DNA of 41,915 nt from IMG/VR virus record IMGVR_UViG_3300024518_003653, positions 1 to 41,915 of that record; one strand, written 5' to 3'. The notes beneath the pieces are model-generated. The model was not told where the DNA came from. It searched no databases and saw nothing but the letters and a program-made list of their open reading frames with translations. The position numbers and the translations under genes were made by a program. Shown one piece after another: positions 22,793 through 31,680 of the stretch (positions are counted from its first letter, which is position 1; each line of letters opens with the position of its first letter). The stretch comes from a virus.

Positions 22793-22838
22793 CTGTAGGC
22801 GATTGCAATTTATGGCTTGCAATCGCCTAACAGAAAAG
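22793..22838. terminator. Stem-loop between capsid and neck genes
   Basis: TCTGTaGGCGATTGCAA pairs with TTGCAATCGCCtAACAGA across a short loop. On the minus strand it comes directly after the major capsid gene and could attenuate readthrough into the neck genes. There is no long T-run, so it may be an mRNA 3'-end stabiliser instead. Confidence 0.5.
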
Positions 22839-22858
22839 AAAAGTGCCAATAAGATGGC

Positions 22859-23953
22859 CTAAGTAATTGTTGGAGTCGTGTAATCGCCAGTAGTATCGTT
22901 CCGAACCAGAACGGCGGCCTCACGACTACGGCCAACACCAACACCAAATTCTACGATAGGCGTTGCGCCTTGCAACGGATATGCTCCTACGAGCGAGACA
23001 TTTACGCCAGGAGTGAACGAGCCACGAATGGCTAGCGGATTGTTGGGGTCGTTTGCGCCATACGACTTTGTAACTGCCCAATAAGTTGTAGGAATTCGGC
23101 CAGATGCGTACAGATGGCAGAATCCATTTTTACATTTCACACCACCAATGTACATATCTCCTACGTTGGCTAGATTCTCGCTGGCTCCTCCGTACATGAC
23201 GCTAGGGTCTGGTCGCTCAACATAGCCTGTAACATTAGCGACGGTAGTCCATGCTGTGATGTCTGCTTCTGCGATGATTAGCTCGTATGGCCCATCAATG
23301 CCATGTTCCCAAAGATGGTCAACAGCTTGGTCTAAAATCACCTGCGTAATACCATTCAGGCGTAGATAATGATCATGTGTGGCTAAGAAGGACTTGCCCC
23401 GGGCTGCGTTTTTTCGCGGCGTGTAGGCAATCGCACCTGCTCCACCATCACAGAACGGCACAGATGTGCCTGTCCCCAGGCCGTAGTAGTTACCTGTTTC
23501 CTCTTCCATCTTGAACAGGCGTGTCAACGTTTGTTGATATGATAGTTCCTCTGCATTTTGAATCAGAGCATCAATGTCCGCGTCAATCTGTGATCGACGG
23601 GCTTGCTTTAGAAACTTCTGCGTCCAATAGAACTGATAATCCCAATCGGTTAACGGCAGCATATGCCCAACGGTTGAGGCGCGACGGCCACCGCCAAGAG
23701 CGCGTTCTGTCGCTCGTTCAAAACCAACGGTTTGACCACTAGGATACTCTAGCTCGGTGACATCGCTGTTATATGTCAGGTTTGCGAGATAGCTTTTCCC
23801 GACGTTTTCTTCTGCGATTCCTAATGCGGCCTCGATGTCGCTGACGACATCTTCATAGGTTGTCCCATCTACTAACGAGAGGCGAAGCAACTCGTCTCCA
23901 TCCCATCCTGGAGGCAGACTTAAATGTTTTAGATCATGAATTTGAATAGTCAT
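22859..23953 (-). CDS. Major capsid protein, HK97-fold (364 aa)
   Basis: Follows scaffold and decoration genes. Helical N-arm (MTIQIHDLKHLSLPPGWDGD), a spine-helix region (QFYWTQKFLKQARRSQIDAD), A-domain-like strands and a C-terminal AVLVRNDTTGDYTTP. Length and placement fit a HK97-type coat protein. No N-terminal protease-cleaved domain is apparent, and scaffold is a separate gene. Hairpins on both sides (22793-22838 and 23980-24004) may set its mRNA level. Confidence 0.8.
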   Translation of the reverse strand: MTIQIHDLKHLSLPPGWDGDELLRLSLVDGTTYEDVVSDIEAALGIAEENVGKSYLANLTYNSDVTELEYPSGQTVGFERATERALGGGRRASTVGHMLPLTDWDYQFYWTQKFLKQARRSQIDADIDALIQNAEELSYQQTLTRLFKMEEETGNYYGLGTGTSVPFCDGGAGAIAYTPRKNAARGKSFLATHDHYLRLNGITQVILDQAVDHLWEHGIDGPYELIIAEADITAWTTVANVTGYVERPDPSVMYGGASENLANVGDMYIGGVKCKNGFCHLYASGRIPTTYWAVTKSYGANDPNNPLAIRGSFTPGVNVSLVGAYPLQGATPIVEFGVGVGRSREAAVLVRNDTTGDYTTPTIT

Positions 23954-23979
23954 AATTAGTTCCTTTTCGATTAGCGGAA

Positions 23980-24004
23980 ACTGTTTAAGTAAAACTTAAA
24001 CAGT
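23980..24004. terminator. Stem-loop before the major capsid gene
   Basis: ACTGTTTAAGT / ACTTAAACAGT, a perfect 11-bp stem with a three-base loop, in the mRNA just upstream of the capsid gene's ribosome-binding site (AAAAGGAAC). Confidence 0.55.
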
Positions 24005-24006
24005 GA

Positions 24007-24435
24007 CTAAACGATGGCTACTCCTATCGCGCTTTGCGGTGCTACGAACACCTGAGTTGCTGAGTATGCCCAACCTGCAATGAACGGAACTTCTGTGGAC
24101 GTTGAAGTGAGAGTCTGATCGCCTTTCCCTGCTGTGTCGGGAGAAACATAAACTAAGCCACCAGGGGTCATACCTGAACCCCATTCGACGAGTCCATAGA
24201 AACAAAGTTCTACGTTTGCGCCGATAGGATAGGCTGTTCCTAAAATACCTCCACCAATTAAAAGGGCTTTAGCATCGGCCGTTGCTACAGCATTGGCTAG
24301 TGCTTTCTTCCACCCGTTTGCTCCATCTAAATAGAGCCAATCGCCGACATTTGCGGCTACGCCAAGTATGCCGCGTTCCACCATTGAGGCGGGGGACGCT
24401 GCAACATTAGCAGGTACTACAGTAATTTCTGCCAT
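24007..24435 (-). CDS. Capsid decoration protein, DUF2190-like (142 aa)
   Basis: Begins MAEITVVPANVAASPASM after CAGGAGA. Short beta segments with glycine turns (LYLDGANGWKKA; GMTPGGLVYVSPDTAG; PFIAGWAYSATQVFVAPQ) match the small trimeric head-stabilising proteins (gpD/DUF2190 type). These usually sit next to the coat gene, as here. Confidence 0.65.
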   Translation of the reverse strand: MAEITVVPANVAASPASMVERGILGVAANVGDWLYLDGANGWKKALANAVATADAKALLIGGGILGTAYPIGANVELCFYGLVEWGSGMTPGGLVYVSPDTAGKGDQTLTSTSTEVPFIAGWAYSATQVFVAPQSAIGVAIV

Positions 24436-24437
24436 AA

Positions 24438-25058
24438 TTATCTCCTGAGACTAGGAAGGCGACCTCTTAATCGTTTCTTTCGCGCTTCATCTGTCTCGGC
24501 TTGTGTGCTTTTCCCACCTTTTGCGGCACTATTGATGTTCGGTTTAGTAGGTGGTGGGTTAGGTGAAGCAAACGCTTCACGGTTCTTAGTAAGATAGTTG
24601 AGTTGGGCTAAAGCATCCTTCTCTTCAAGTAATGACTTGATATGATCGGGAATGTCTAATTGCTTTTGTAAATCTTCAACAAAAGCGGTCACAGCCTCTT
24701 GGTAACTGGTGACTTGCGTCGTTAATGCCTCAACCTTCTCGGCCTCGGATTGTGCGGTTACTAGCTGGGTTGTTAGTCTCTCGACTTCTCCCATCTTTTC
24801 CAGTTCGGCGGCACTTGCTGCATCTTCATACTCTTTGAGTTTATGACGACGACCAGCGGATTCTTTGTTGACTTCGCTTAGTTGTGCTTGCAGTGCTGTG
24901 ATTTGCTTCTCCAACTCTGATGATGAATCGGTACTAGCTTCTGATGTCTCATCAGAAGATGTTGTTTGGGCAGATGCGGCTGCACTAGCGGCTGCTTCTG
25001 CTTCTGATTCATCGCTGTTCTTGTTTTGTGCTGTCTCCAGCTTCTCTGTTCCTGACAT
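24438..25058 (-). CDS. Capsid scaffolding protein (206 aa)
   Basis: Acidic Ser/Ala-rich start (ESEAEAAASAAASAQ), a long coiled coil (ELEKQITALQAQLSEVNKES to about residue 125) and a basic C-terminus (EARKKRLRGRLPSLRR). This is the composition of GP20-type scaffolds, whose basic tail contacts the coat protein. ATG follows AAGGAG. No protease domain. Confidence 0.8.
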   Translation of the reverse strand: MSGTEKLETAQNKNSDESEAEAAASAAASAQTTSSDETSEASTDSSSELEKQITALQAQLSEVNKESAGRRHKLKEYEDAASAAELEKMGEVERLTTQLVTAQSEAEKVEALTTQVTSYQEAVTAFVEDLQKQLDIPDHIKSLLEEKDALAQLNYLTKNREAFASPNPPPTKPNINSAAKGGKSTQAETDEARKKRLRGRLPSLRR

Positions 25059-25117
25059 CTCGTCAAATCTCCTTGATTTTATGAGAATCGGCTCACCAGA
25101 GCCGTTCTACGGATAAG

Positions 25118-25462
25118 TTAGTTTGAATCGTTGAAAGGATTGTCCGTTCTTCTGCCTAGTAAGGCATCCAACAAAGTTGGATTTTCACGCAAGAGCGAAG
25201 GAATCGTGTATGTAAGCAGGTCGATGAATGCCTCGCTTGGCTGTTCGGTTCCATACTGGTCAAAGATGGCATGAAGAATTTCATGGAAAAGCGTGAACGG
25301 TTTTTGTTGTTCTGATTGGGCGTCGCTTATTTCAAGTATCTGATTCTGATACGTGACTTGTCCTAATAGCTTTACACCATCCTTGTCTTTTAAATCTTTG
25401 GTTTCTGTAACCTTGTAGTTAAGTGCGCCAACGCGCACATAAAAATCTTCAAAGTTAGGCAT
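25118..25462 (-). CDS. Small HExxH metallopeptidase-like protein (114 aa)
   Basis: ATG 25462 (MPNFEDFYVRVGALNYKV) has GAGGAG upstream and overlaps the portal stop by eight bases. Residues 55-70 read PFTLFHEILHAIFDQY; His60, Glu61 and His64 form the zinc-binding HExxH, and Glu77 may be the third ligand. This resembles the ImmA/IrrE-type (DUF955) minimal peptidase core. In the capsid cluster it could be a maturation protease of unusual type, or a peptidase against a host factor. Confidence 0.65.
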   Translation of the reverse strand: MPNFEDFYVRVGALNYKVTETKDLKDKDGVKLLGQVTYQNQILEISDAQSEQQKPFTLFHEILHAIFDQYGTEQPSEAFIDLLTYTIPSLLRENPTLLDALLGRRTDNPFNDSN

Positions 25463-26984
25463 CGTCAGGCTCCTCGCTGCTCGTTTCTTCTGTGCTGCCA
25501 GTGGCGGCTTCGCCATCGCTGGCTGGCATAGCATCAATCTCTGCTTGAGTGTAGCCATACACATCACGCTTGATGCTATCGTCATCGACTCCGGCCAACT
25601 GTCGGCCGGAAACGTCGTCGATTCTGACATCTTGGTTAACCAACTCTGTTGGCGACCATTGCACAGCAATGACAGAATCGGTACTCCAAGATTCTGAGCC
25701 AAAGATAAGTGCTTGCTGCCGAGCAAGCGTGAAAATCTTGACCCAGGTCGGCTCGAATCTGTCGATGAGTTCATTGGCTGAAGCCAATAACTCAACTTCG
25801 CCATACTGCAATGCCTTGCCACTAGAAACTTGTCGTGTAAAGACGAAGTTCTTTAACGGCAATCCTGCGACTAAGGCTGTCATCATGGCTATCTTATCAA
25901 TGCCATCAATGATTGGCCGCAGGTCAGCAGGGGGAAGGGCTTTCATGTCCGCTTTTGTTTTTGGAACTGCGGTTCCAAGTATTTGACGGGGGCTAATCTC
26001 CATGAGATTACTCCCGTCATCGGCTGGTACTTTCCCGTCCGTTGTTGGGTAGAATCCAATGGCAACTAACAATTGATGGGCTGTGACACTGCCAGTCCCT
26101 AGTAGCATTGACCAAAACTGATCCATGCCTGCCTGTAATCCCCAAATGCTGCGTTCTCCTGGCGCTGTTGATTCGTTTCTGAAAACGGCGACGGGAATCT
26201 CCATGGATTCTCCTGCTTCGGTCTGGTCGATTGTCCACCAAATCGGCCACTCTTCGTCTGTTAAATTGCCGCTTTCATCGACAATCTGATCGGTGTGTTC
26301 TGCCCACGCGCCATCATCGTCGATGATGAATTTCTCGATTCTAGCGGCAATCTCCGGCTGCTTATTAATGTATAGAGTCATCCGTTGGCTGGTGATGGGT
26401 TCACCATCTTCGTAGACTGTCTGTACCCAGCGTTTGGAAACCATTTCCAAATGCTGATTAGGGTCATTGTTTCTCCAATGAGCCTTGCATCCTTCTCCGT
26501 TGCCAGTCTCGCCGAACACGGCGATAGATGGGTCTGTATACCGTTCGTGAACGGTAATGACTGGCATTCCTTTTGCTCCTTCTTCATACGGCCGATTAGC
26601 CGATAGATCATAATCTACGATTGCGAACGAAACACCATCTCTTTGTGCCATTCGATGCAGTTCTCGCTGTATCGAATTTAACTGATTAAATGACCATACG
26701 CTTTGCATCCATGAAGCAAGTGCTTCATCAGGGCTGGTCATTTCAGTGACATTGACACGTCGCACTAACGTGCGATTGGCAATGAGGCACATGTTAACTC
26801 CCGAGATGTCATCGGCCGTTCCTCCGATTAGCTTGTTCTGTGTTGCAGTGGCTAATGTTGAATCGAAGTACCCTTCTTGCAACGCTCTTGCTTTGATGAT
26901 TCGCGCTTGAGTTTCTTGCTCTTCTGCCACTTGATGCTGCAAGAATGCTATCTCGGCCAAATTGATCTGATTGGGAAGAATCAT
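25455..26984 (-). CDS. Portal protein (509 aa)
   Basis: The order terminase-portal-scaffold-coat and length near 500 fit an SPP1 gp6-like portal. Visible elements are an N-terminal helical region, the wing with SIQRELHRMAQRDGVSFAIV, a stem/crown region near LSTVG-like GMDQFWSMLLGTGSVTA, PLKNFVFTRQVSSGKALQYG, and an acidic tail (EETSSEEPDDA). Its ATG overlaps the previous stop by one base (TAATG). Confidence 0.8.
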   Translation of the reverse strand: MILPNQINLAEIAFLQHQVAEEQETQARIIKARALQEGYFDSTLATATQNKLIGGTADDISGVNMCLIANRTLVRRVNVTEMTSPDEALASWMQSVWSFNQLNSIQRELHRMAQRDGVSFAIVDYDLSANRPYEEGAKGMPVITVHERYTDPSIAVFGETGNGEGCKAHWRNNDPNQHLEMVSKRWVQTVYEDGEPITSQRMTLYINKQPEIAARIEKFIIDDDGAWAEHTDQIVDESGNLTDEEWPIWWTIDQTEAGESMEIPVAVFRNESTAPGERSIWGLQAGMDQFWSMLLGTGSVTAHQLLVAIGFYPTTDGKVPADDGSNLMEISPRQILGTAVPKTKADMKALPPADLRPIIDGIDKIAMMTALVAGLPLKNFVFTRQVSSGKALQYGEVELLASANELIDRFEPTWVKIFTLARQQALIFGSESWSTDSVIAVQWSPTELVNQDVRIDDVSGRQLAGVDDDSIKRDVYGYTQAEIDAMPASDGEAATGSTEETSSEEPDDA

Positions 26985-27181
26985 TATCCATAGCTCCTAC
27001 ACAGAATGCATAGACATGCGTTTTCGTACCATTCTGGATGTTCATCTATAAACACTGTTTCCTTTAATAGGATTGATGCTCGTGGATTATCGGATGGCAA
27101 AGCGTCCAGTTCCTTGTAGAGCCGATCTATTTGCAATTCTTCTTCGCCTATGCTTGGTTCTTGAAATTCACTTTCTTCCAT
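26984..27181 (-). CDS. Small protein upstream of portal (65 aa)
   Basis: ATG 27181 (MEESEFQEPSIGEEELQIDR) has GGAG upstream; the longer frame would begin inside element copy D. Very acidic N-terminus, then a helix, and a Cys-containing end (ENACLCILCRSYG) that could hold a metal. Function unknown; coupled to the portal gene. Confidence 0.55.
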   Translation of the reverse strand: MEESEFQEPSIGEEELQIDRLYKELDALPSDNPRASILLKETVFIDEHPEWYENACLCILCRSYG

Positions 27182-27192
27182 GTAATGCTCCG

Positions 27193-27939
<747 letters not shown>

Positions 27940-29370
27940 TTAATATTTGACAGCAAAACCTCCTCGGTTTTGCTGTGCGGCCGAAGGCCATCTTAACATT
28001 GCCAAGCCTATGATTAAAGTCATAGCACGGTCATCCGTGCCACCGCTTGGCGCGGCCAATGTGCTGGCATCAATTGCAAGCAACTCGACACGAGTTGCTT
28101 GTGTGTGAATCACACAATCACCTGCTTTTAAGCAGGTGGCGGCGTTATTGACTGCTAGCGTCTTGTACTTGGAAGACGACAACCATCCGTCTTTGTCGTC
28201 ATGTGGATTCTGGTAGATGTTTGGATAATCATCTCGATGCAAAGCGAGATGCACGGCATGGCCGTGATTATTTCGTTCGACACAGAGAACGGCTTCTCCG
28301 TAGTAATAGCCTATTTGTTGAATGTATCCGGCCAATGTGTCCGGCTCAAATCGGCCGAAGAGATGAGCTACTTCTTCCCAGGTTTCAATGCAAAAGACAG
28401 TCGCTGGTGACGGGTCACTGGTTGGGTCGCCTTCACATGTATCTACAGAAATGGCGTAGGTTCTGGTCGCTGCATACTGTCTGTAAATTGTTAAGCCAGG
28501 AATGGCTGGCACATCTTCGGGATAGATAGGAGTCGCGTCTCCGCGACAATTATCTATCCATTCTGAATTGAAACGCTTGCTAGATGCGCGGCCACTAAGG
28601 GCTTCCTCTGGTGATGATGGGTATTCTTGATGCACATCATCAATGGTTTCAGCATCGGCGATTTGTTGCTGATACCATTCGTCATCTCGATGCGGGTGTA
28701 CTTGCCAGGACAGGAAAACGGGCGTGTAACTAGATGCTGACTCTTGTGCATTTCTCCATAGATTCTTAAAAGGGGAGTGGGGTTTGTCTTTGTCTGGTGA
28801 TGAGAGCATCACCATCTTGCCACCATTGTCGATAGTTGGCTTCACGGCGTTCATTACTTGCTTGAACCATTCAATCCAATCTGCTTCATCTAGGATTGCC
28901 ATAGTTCCTGTAAACGAGCGACCAGCTTTCTTGGTGCTTGCGAATGACCTTGCTCGGCTTCCGTTGCCGAGTTCTAACTCATGGTCATTATCGGTTACAA
29001 TGCTAGATTGTAACCACTCTGGCAATCTTGTGTGCATCCCTTTGATGCGTTCGAGGAAATTGACGGCGGCTGTATCTCCGGCCGAGAAAATGAGAATCAC
29101 GGCTCCGGCCGTGAAGAGCATCAGATGCAGAGCGACAGCGACAACAAGCCACGTCAGTCCCAACTGACGTGCTTTTAAAATCAGAATCTTATCGTCGTCG
29201 ATTAAGATTCTGAGTGTGTCGGTCTGAAACGGCCAAAGATGAAACGGAATCCATTCCGTTGTGTCCAGCTTTGGTTCTTCAATCATACAATAAGTATGAA
29301 TGAAATACCGTGCAGACCTATCACACTTCACTTGCTCGATTGAGGTGCGATGCTTCTCGGCTCTAAGCAT
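27940..29370 (-). CDS. terL: Terminase large subunit (476 aa)
   Basis: I chose ATG 29370 (MLRAEKHRTSIEQVKC), overlapping the small subunit by eight bases with GGGAGC upstream. Walker A ARQLGLT (67-73), Walker B ILDEAD (159-164), coupling motif VMLSSP, and a C-terminal RNase H-like nuclease with AISVDTCEGD, VLCVERNN and a late DDRAMT. It packages DNA into proheads through the portal. The T4/P22-like ATPase form is compatible with headful packaging and thus with a circularly permuted genome. Confidence 0.92.
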   Translation of the reverse strand: MLRAEKHRTSIEQVKCDRSARYFIHTYCMIEEPKLDTTEWIPFHLWPFQTDTLRILIDDDKILILKARQLGLTWLVVAVALHLMLFTAGAVILIFSAGDTAAVNFLERIKGMHTRLPEWLQSSIVTDNDHELELGNGSRARSFASTKKAGRSFTGTMAILDEADWIEWFKQVMNAVKPTIDNGGKMVMLSSPDKDKPHSPFKNLWRNAQESASSYTPVFLSWQVHPHRDDEWYQQQIADAETIDDVHQEYPSSPEEALSGRASSKRFNSEWIDNCRGDATPIYPEDVPAIPGLTIYRQYAATRTYAISVDTCEGDPTSDPSPATVFCIETWEEVAHLFGRFEPDTLAGYIQQIGYYYGEAVLCVERNNHGHAVHLALHRDDYPNIYQNPHDDKDGWLSSSKYKTLAVNNAATCLKAGDCVIHTQATRVELLAIDASTLAAPSGGTDDRAMTLIIGLAMLRWPSAAQQNRGGFAVKY

Positions 29371-29920
29371 CTTGTTCTTGCTCCCATTCGGCGAGTTCTT
29401 TCTCGGCTGCATCTTGGTTCTTCTTGTAATCGTCCATATTGACGATTACATCGCCATGATTTGTCTTGTCGGCCGTTAATACCGAAGCTCTATCAAGACC
29501 GCCAAAGGCGGCTTGTAGCTGGGTGCTGGGCTTGACTCCATAACCACCTTGTGCGATTTGAATAACAGCCTGGGCGAAAGCTGGGGCGTTTATCTGTAAC
29601 AAGGTCGCGGCTTCGTCCACACCTTCTAATGCCTTGATAGTTCTGTGCTTCATTGCTAACAAGATGACATTATCTAAAACCTCTTGCCAAATCGGGTCGT
29701 CTTTTTTCCACTTGTTATAAGTAGATCGAGCGCACACATCGAGTCTGTGCCAAAATTCGGCGGTGTCTGTTGCGTGTCCTAGCATCTTGTTTTCAGCAAT
29801 TGCGATTGCTGTGCTTTGCTTAAGTGCCGTATCTAATCGGCACAATTCATCTGAGGCTGTGATTATCCAGTGCTGCGGTGCTGATTCTTCTTCTGTTATG
29901 TCAAATTGCTCTGTAACCAT
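29363..29920 (-). CDS. terS: Terminase small subunit, probable (185 aa)
   Basis: Immediately upstream of and overlapping the large subunit. The central part has a helix-turn-helix-like segment (FWHRLDVCARSTYNKWKKDD) followed by helices, and the C-terminus is a charged coil (QDAAEKELAEWEQEQ). This composition, DNA-binding then oligomerisation, suits a small terminase. Its ATG lacks a clear ribosome-binding site; a perfect hairpin (TTCTAATCA...TGATTAGAA with an AGGA pair) lies about 35-60 bases upstream. Confidence 0.7.
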   Translation of the reverse strand: MVTEQFDITEEESAPQHWIITASDELCRLDTALKQSTAIAIAENKMLGHATDTAEFWHRLDVCARSTYNKWKKDDPIWQEVLDNVILLAMKHRTIKALEGVDEAATLLQINAPAFAQAVIQIAQGGYGVKPSTQLQAAFGGLDRASVLTADKTNHGDVIVNMDDYKKNQDAAEKELAEWEQEQDA

Positions 29921-30013
29921 AGTCTATAAATAGTCCGGTTTTATTTTTCTAATCAGGAAACTCCTGTGATTAGAATGCTGTCTAGACGACTACGCGAAGA
30001 AAGGGACAAAAAA

Positions 30014-30058
30014 ACAGCTTGGCCGAACCAGTTACGGAATCGACTAAGCTGTCTTTTT
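30014..30058. terminator. Bidirectional terminator before the packaging genes
   Basis: ACAGCTT (30014-30020) pairs with AAGCTGT (30046-30052). On the minus strand the stem is followed by seven T residues, on the plus strand by CTTTTT. It would stop early transcripts before terS. Confidence 0.65.
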
Positions 30059-30060
30059 CA

Positions 30061-30157
30061 GGGTAGGATGCCGGGATAGCATCGGATGCTAATACGCATC
30101 GGTCACTATTTAAAATAACACAGGTGATCCATGTCTGTCAAATATATCGCCCTACCC
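30061..30157. ncRNA. Candidate branched RNA fold
   Basis: GGGTAGG and CCTACCC close a multi-arm region with an AGCAT-CGG-ATGCT hairpin and a GGTCAC...GTGATCC arm that contains TATTT/AAATA. Only one copy is present, so covariation cannot be judged. Confidence 0.4.
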
Positions 30158-30217
30158 TACCAACGTTCTGAGCCGTCGAACGGCGATTGAGTGAGCGTCA
30201 CAGCGGCGTGGAGCGTA

Positions 30218-30251
30218 GGCATCGCAATCAAGACCGAGAGGTCGCGATGCC
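30218..30251 (+). ncRNA. Bulged GNRA hairpin motif, copy 1
   Basis: GGCATCGC, a six-base one-sided bulge AATCAA, GACC, tetraloop GAGA, GGTC, GCGATGCC. The second copy at 30326 keeps the inner part and replaces the outer stem. The GNRA loop exists only when read on the plus strand, suggesting that is the RNA sense. Confidence 0.65.
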
Positions 30252-30325
30252 GTTCTTCTCTCTACTCAATTGCTATAAAGAGAAACCAACTCCCTCAGTC
30301 TTGCAGCCAAAGGGAAATTCTCTTA

Positions 30326-30359
30326 GGCCAAACAAACTAGACCGGGAGGTCGTTTGGCC
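30326..30359 (+). ncRNA. Bulged GNRA hairpin motif, copy 2
   Basis: GGCCAAAC, bulge AAACTA, GACC, tetraloop GGGA, GGTC, GTTTGGCC. Same geometry as copy 1 with six of the eight outer pairs exchanged, all complementary. Confidence 0.65.
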
Positions 30360-30491
30360 GTGCGCCCGAAAACGCTGAGAACGGGAGTGAACCGTTTTGC
30401 TCGTCTGAGCTACAACACCCTGGAAAAGGTTCCTCAAATGATGCGGCACAAGTCTACTTTGACTCAGACTCCCCCCTTGGTGTCCTTCAAA

Positions 30492-30520
30492 GAAAAACAA
30501 AAAGCGCAGTTTCCTACGCT
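30492..30520 (-). terminator. Intrinsic terminator after the zinc-ribbon gene
   Basis: Minus strand: AGCGTAG-GAAA-CTGCGCT stem-loop followed by TTTTTGTTTTTC. It lies about 170 bases after the stop of the gene at 30688. Confidence 0.65.
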
Positions 30521-30687
30521 CTTTGCTTCCAATTCCCAAGATGCCAGCCGATCACTGAATCTTTGGAATTTATAAAATTGTCAGATGATTGTATCTTGTT
30601 CTCTGAAAGAGCCAAGCTGCGGCTTATAACAACTCATCTTTTATATCTTAACTTCCAGTTGGAAAATTAAGAAACGTAGGCTCTTTC

Positions 30688-31119
30688 TTATCTTCGGCCG
30701 AGTTCTTTTCTCGGCTTATTCAACGCCTTCTCTACATCATTGACCATTTCTCGATACATATGAAGGCTGTTGATAGTAGACTCTTTTTGTTTGATTCTGT
30801 AATCGTGTTTAAGCCCGAGTTCAAGATGGATGTCCCAAGCTACCAGAATTGTTTGCTCCACGGCGACAATGCCATGTTTGACGCAAATGTCGATGATTCG
30901 ATTACGACCATCTTTAGATGGCGTAATGGATTCATACATTTGGATGATCGTAGCATCCAATTTTTCGCGCATTTCTTTTAATGCGGTAGTTCGTTTGGTA
31001 TCCAAACGATGTTGTGCTGTTCGGCATTTTGGCGAACAGAACTTTGCATCATTGCGGCCAGCTTGAAAAGTCTGGTTGCAGTGTTCGCAAGTTCTTTTAT
31101 ATGATGCGTATCTATTCAT
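30688..31119 (-). CDS. Zinc-ribbon DNA-binding protein (143 aa)
   Basis: ATG 31119 (MNRYASYKRTCEHCNQTFQA) with AAAAGGAAAG upstream; it follows element copy E. Residues about 10-32 form a four-Cys zinc ribbon (CEHC...FCSPKC) followed by a basic helix RTAQHRLDTKR, the form seen in small phage and plasmid regulators. The rest is helical (ALKEMREKLDATIIQMYESI), with a basic tail. It may be a transcription or replication regulator; target unknown. Confidence 0.6.
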   Translation of the reverse strand: MNRYASYKRTCEHCNQTFQAGRNDAKFCSPKCRTAQHRLDTKRTTALKEMREKLDATIIQMYESITPSKDGRNRIIDICVKHGIVAVEQTILVAWDIHLELGLKHDYRIKQKESTINSLHMYREMVNDVEKALNKPRKELGRR

Positions 31120-31144
31120 GAGTGCTTTCCTTTTCTTTTCTGTT

Positions 31145-31269
31145 TGTAACGGCTGTCGATTGACCAATCGACGGCCGTGCCTCGCTCAGCGAGATTGCGT
31201 TACACAAATTGCCTGTTTGTGTAACACACTACTGCCGGCAGCAGCTCATCGATGGCACTATCTGTTACA
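31145..31269. repeat. Multi-hairpin intergenic element, copy E
   Basis: TGTAACGG...TTGCGTTACA with inner GTCGATTG/CAATCGAC and CTCGCT/AGCGAG hairpins, then CACAAA...TTTGTG, then TGTGTAACACAC...TATCTGTTACA. The minus-strand stop TAA of the gene at 31265 lies inside the last GTTACA. No second module. Confidence 0.7.
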
Positions 31270-31450
31270 GGTGGATAAACTCTGCTTTATTATCGCGAAA
31301 AGCCTGAGTGTACTTGTGTAAGGGCATCTTGCAATACGACACTGTGAACCATAACCACCATGCGCGATGGCTCGGAACATCATCCAGTGTTCCGCGAAAA
31401 TATCCTGGCTTGGCCTGAAATGGCCGTGAAATCTCAATAATGAAAATCAT
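31265..31450 (-). CDS. Small protein, unknown (61 aa)
   Basis: Start overlaps the upstream TGA by four bases. Trp-rich middle (HRAWWLWFTVSYCKMPLH). The stop is part of element copy E. Four-base coupling supports reality; function unknown. Confidence 0.5.
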   Translation of the reverse strand: MIFIIEISRPFQAKPGYFRGTLDDVPSHRAWWLWFTVSYCKMPLHKYTQAFRDNKAEFIHL

Positions 31451-31671
31451 ACTTTTTTATCCTTTTTGTATTGTTGATATTCTTTCTTTGTTATAACCCG
31501 AAGATTAATCAGGCGAGTTTGCGTTTCGATGCTTTTGGGCTTGTCCCATTCATCACCTGCGATTGCTCTTGTCGCTTCATCTTTTAACTCCTTCGCGTTG
31601 TTTCCTTCTCCCAACGTTGTATAACCAAGCGCTCTAAAATTGATTGTTGTTACTGCATAATATTTTGACAT
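31447..31671 (-). CDS. Small protein, unknown (74 aa)
   Basis: Begins MSKYYAVTTINFRALGYTTL after AAGGAG; beta start, helical middle (AKELKDEATRAIAG), basic end (YQQYKKDKKV). The opening resembles that of the next gene upstream (RYFAITSS), so the two may be distant relatives. Confidence 0.55.
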   Translation of the reverse strand: MSKYYAVTTINFRALGYTTLGEGNNAKELKDEATRAIAGDEWDKPKSIETQTRLINLRVITKKEYQQYKKDKKV

Positions 31672-31680
31672 GTTAAAGTA

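Larger units (their letters stand above)
29921..30687. other. 767-base gene-free region with many RNA-like structures
   Basis: No convincing gene in either strand. From low to high coordinate it has a hairpin (29948-29978), a bidirectional terminator (30014-30058), a branched fold closed by GGGTAGG/CCTACCC (30061-30157), two copies of a covarying hairpin (30218-30251, 30326-30359), a GAAA-capped terminator on the minus strand (30492-30520), and a GAAAGAGCC/GGCTCTTTC fold (about 30607-30688). It separates the early genes from the packaging genes. Confidence 0.6.

Noticed and set aside
30360-30430. tRNA-like sequence on the minus strand (GTAGCTCAGACGAGC and an AACGG/CCGTT stem with a 7-base loop)
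   Set aside because: The acceptor and T arms do not form, there is no TTCGA loop, and the D loop has only four bases. Probably chance or part of another fold.
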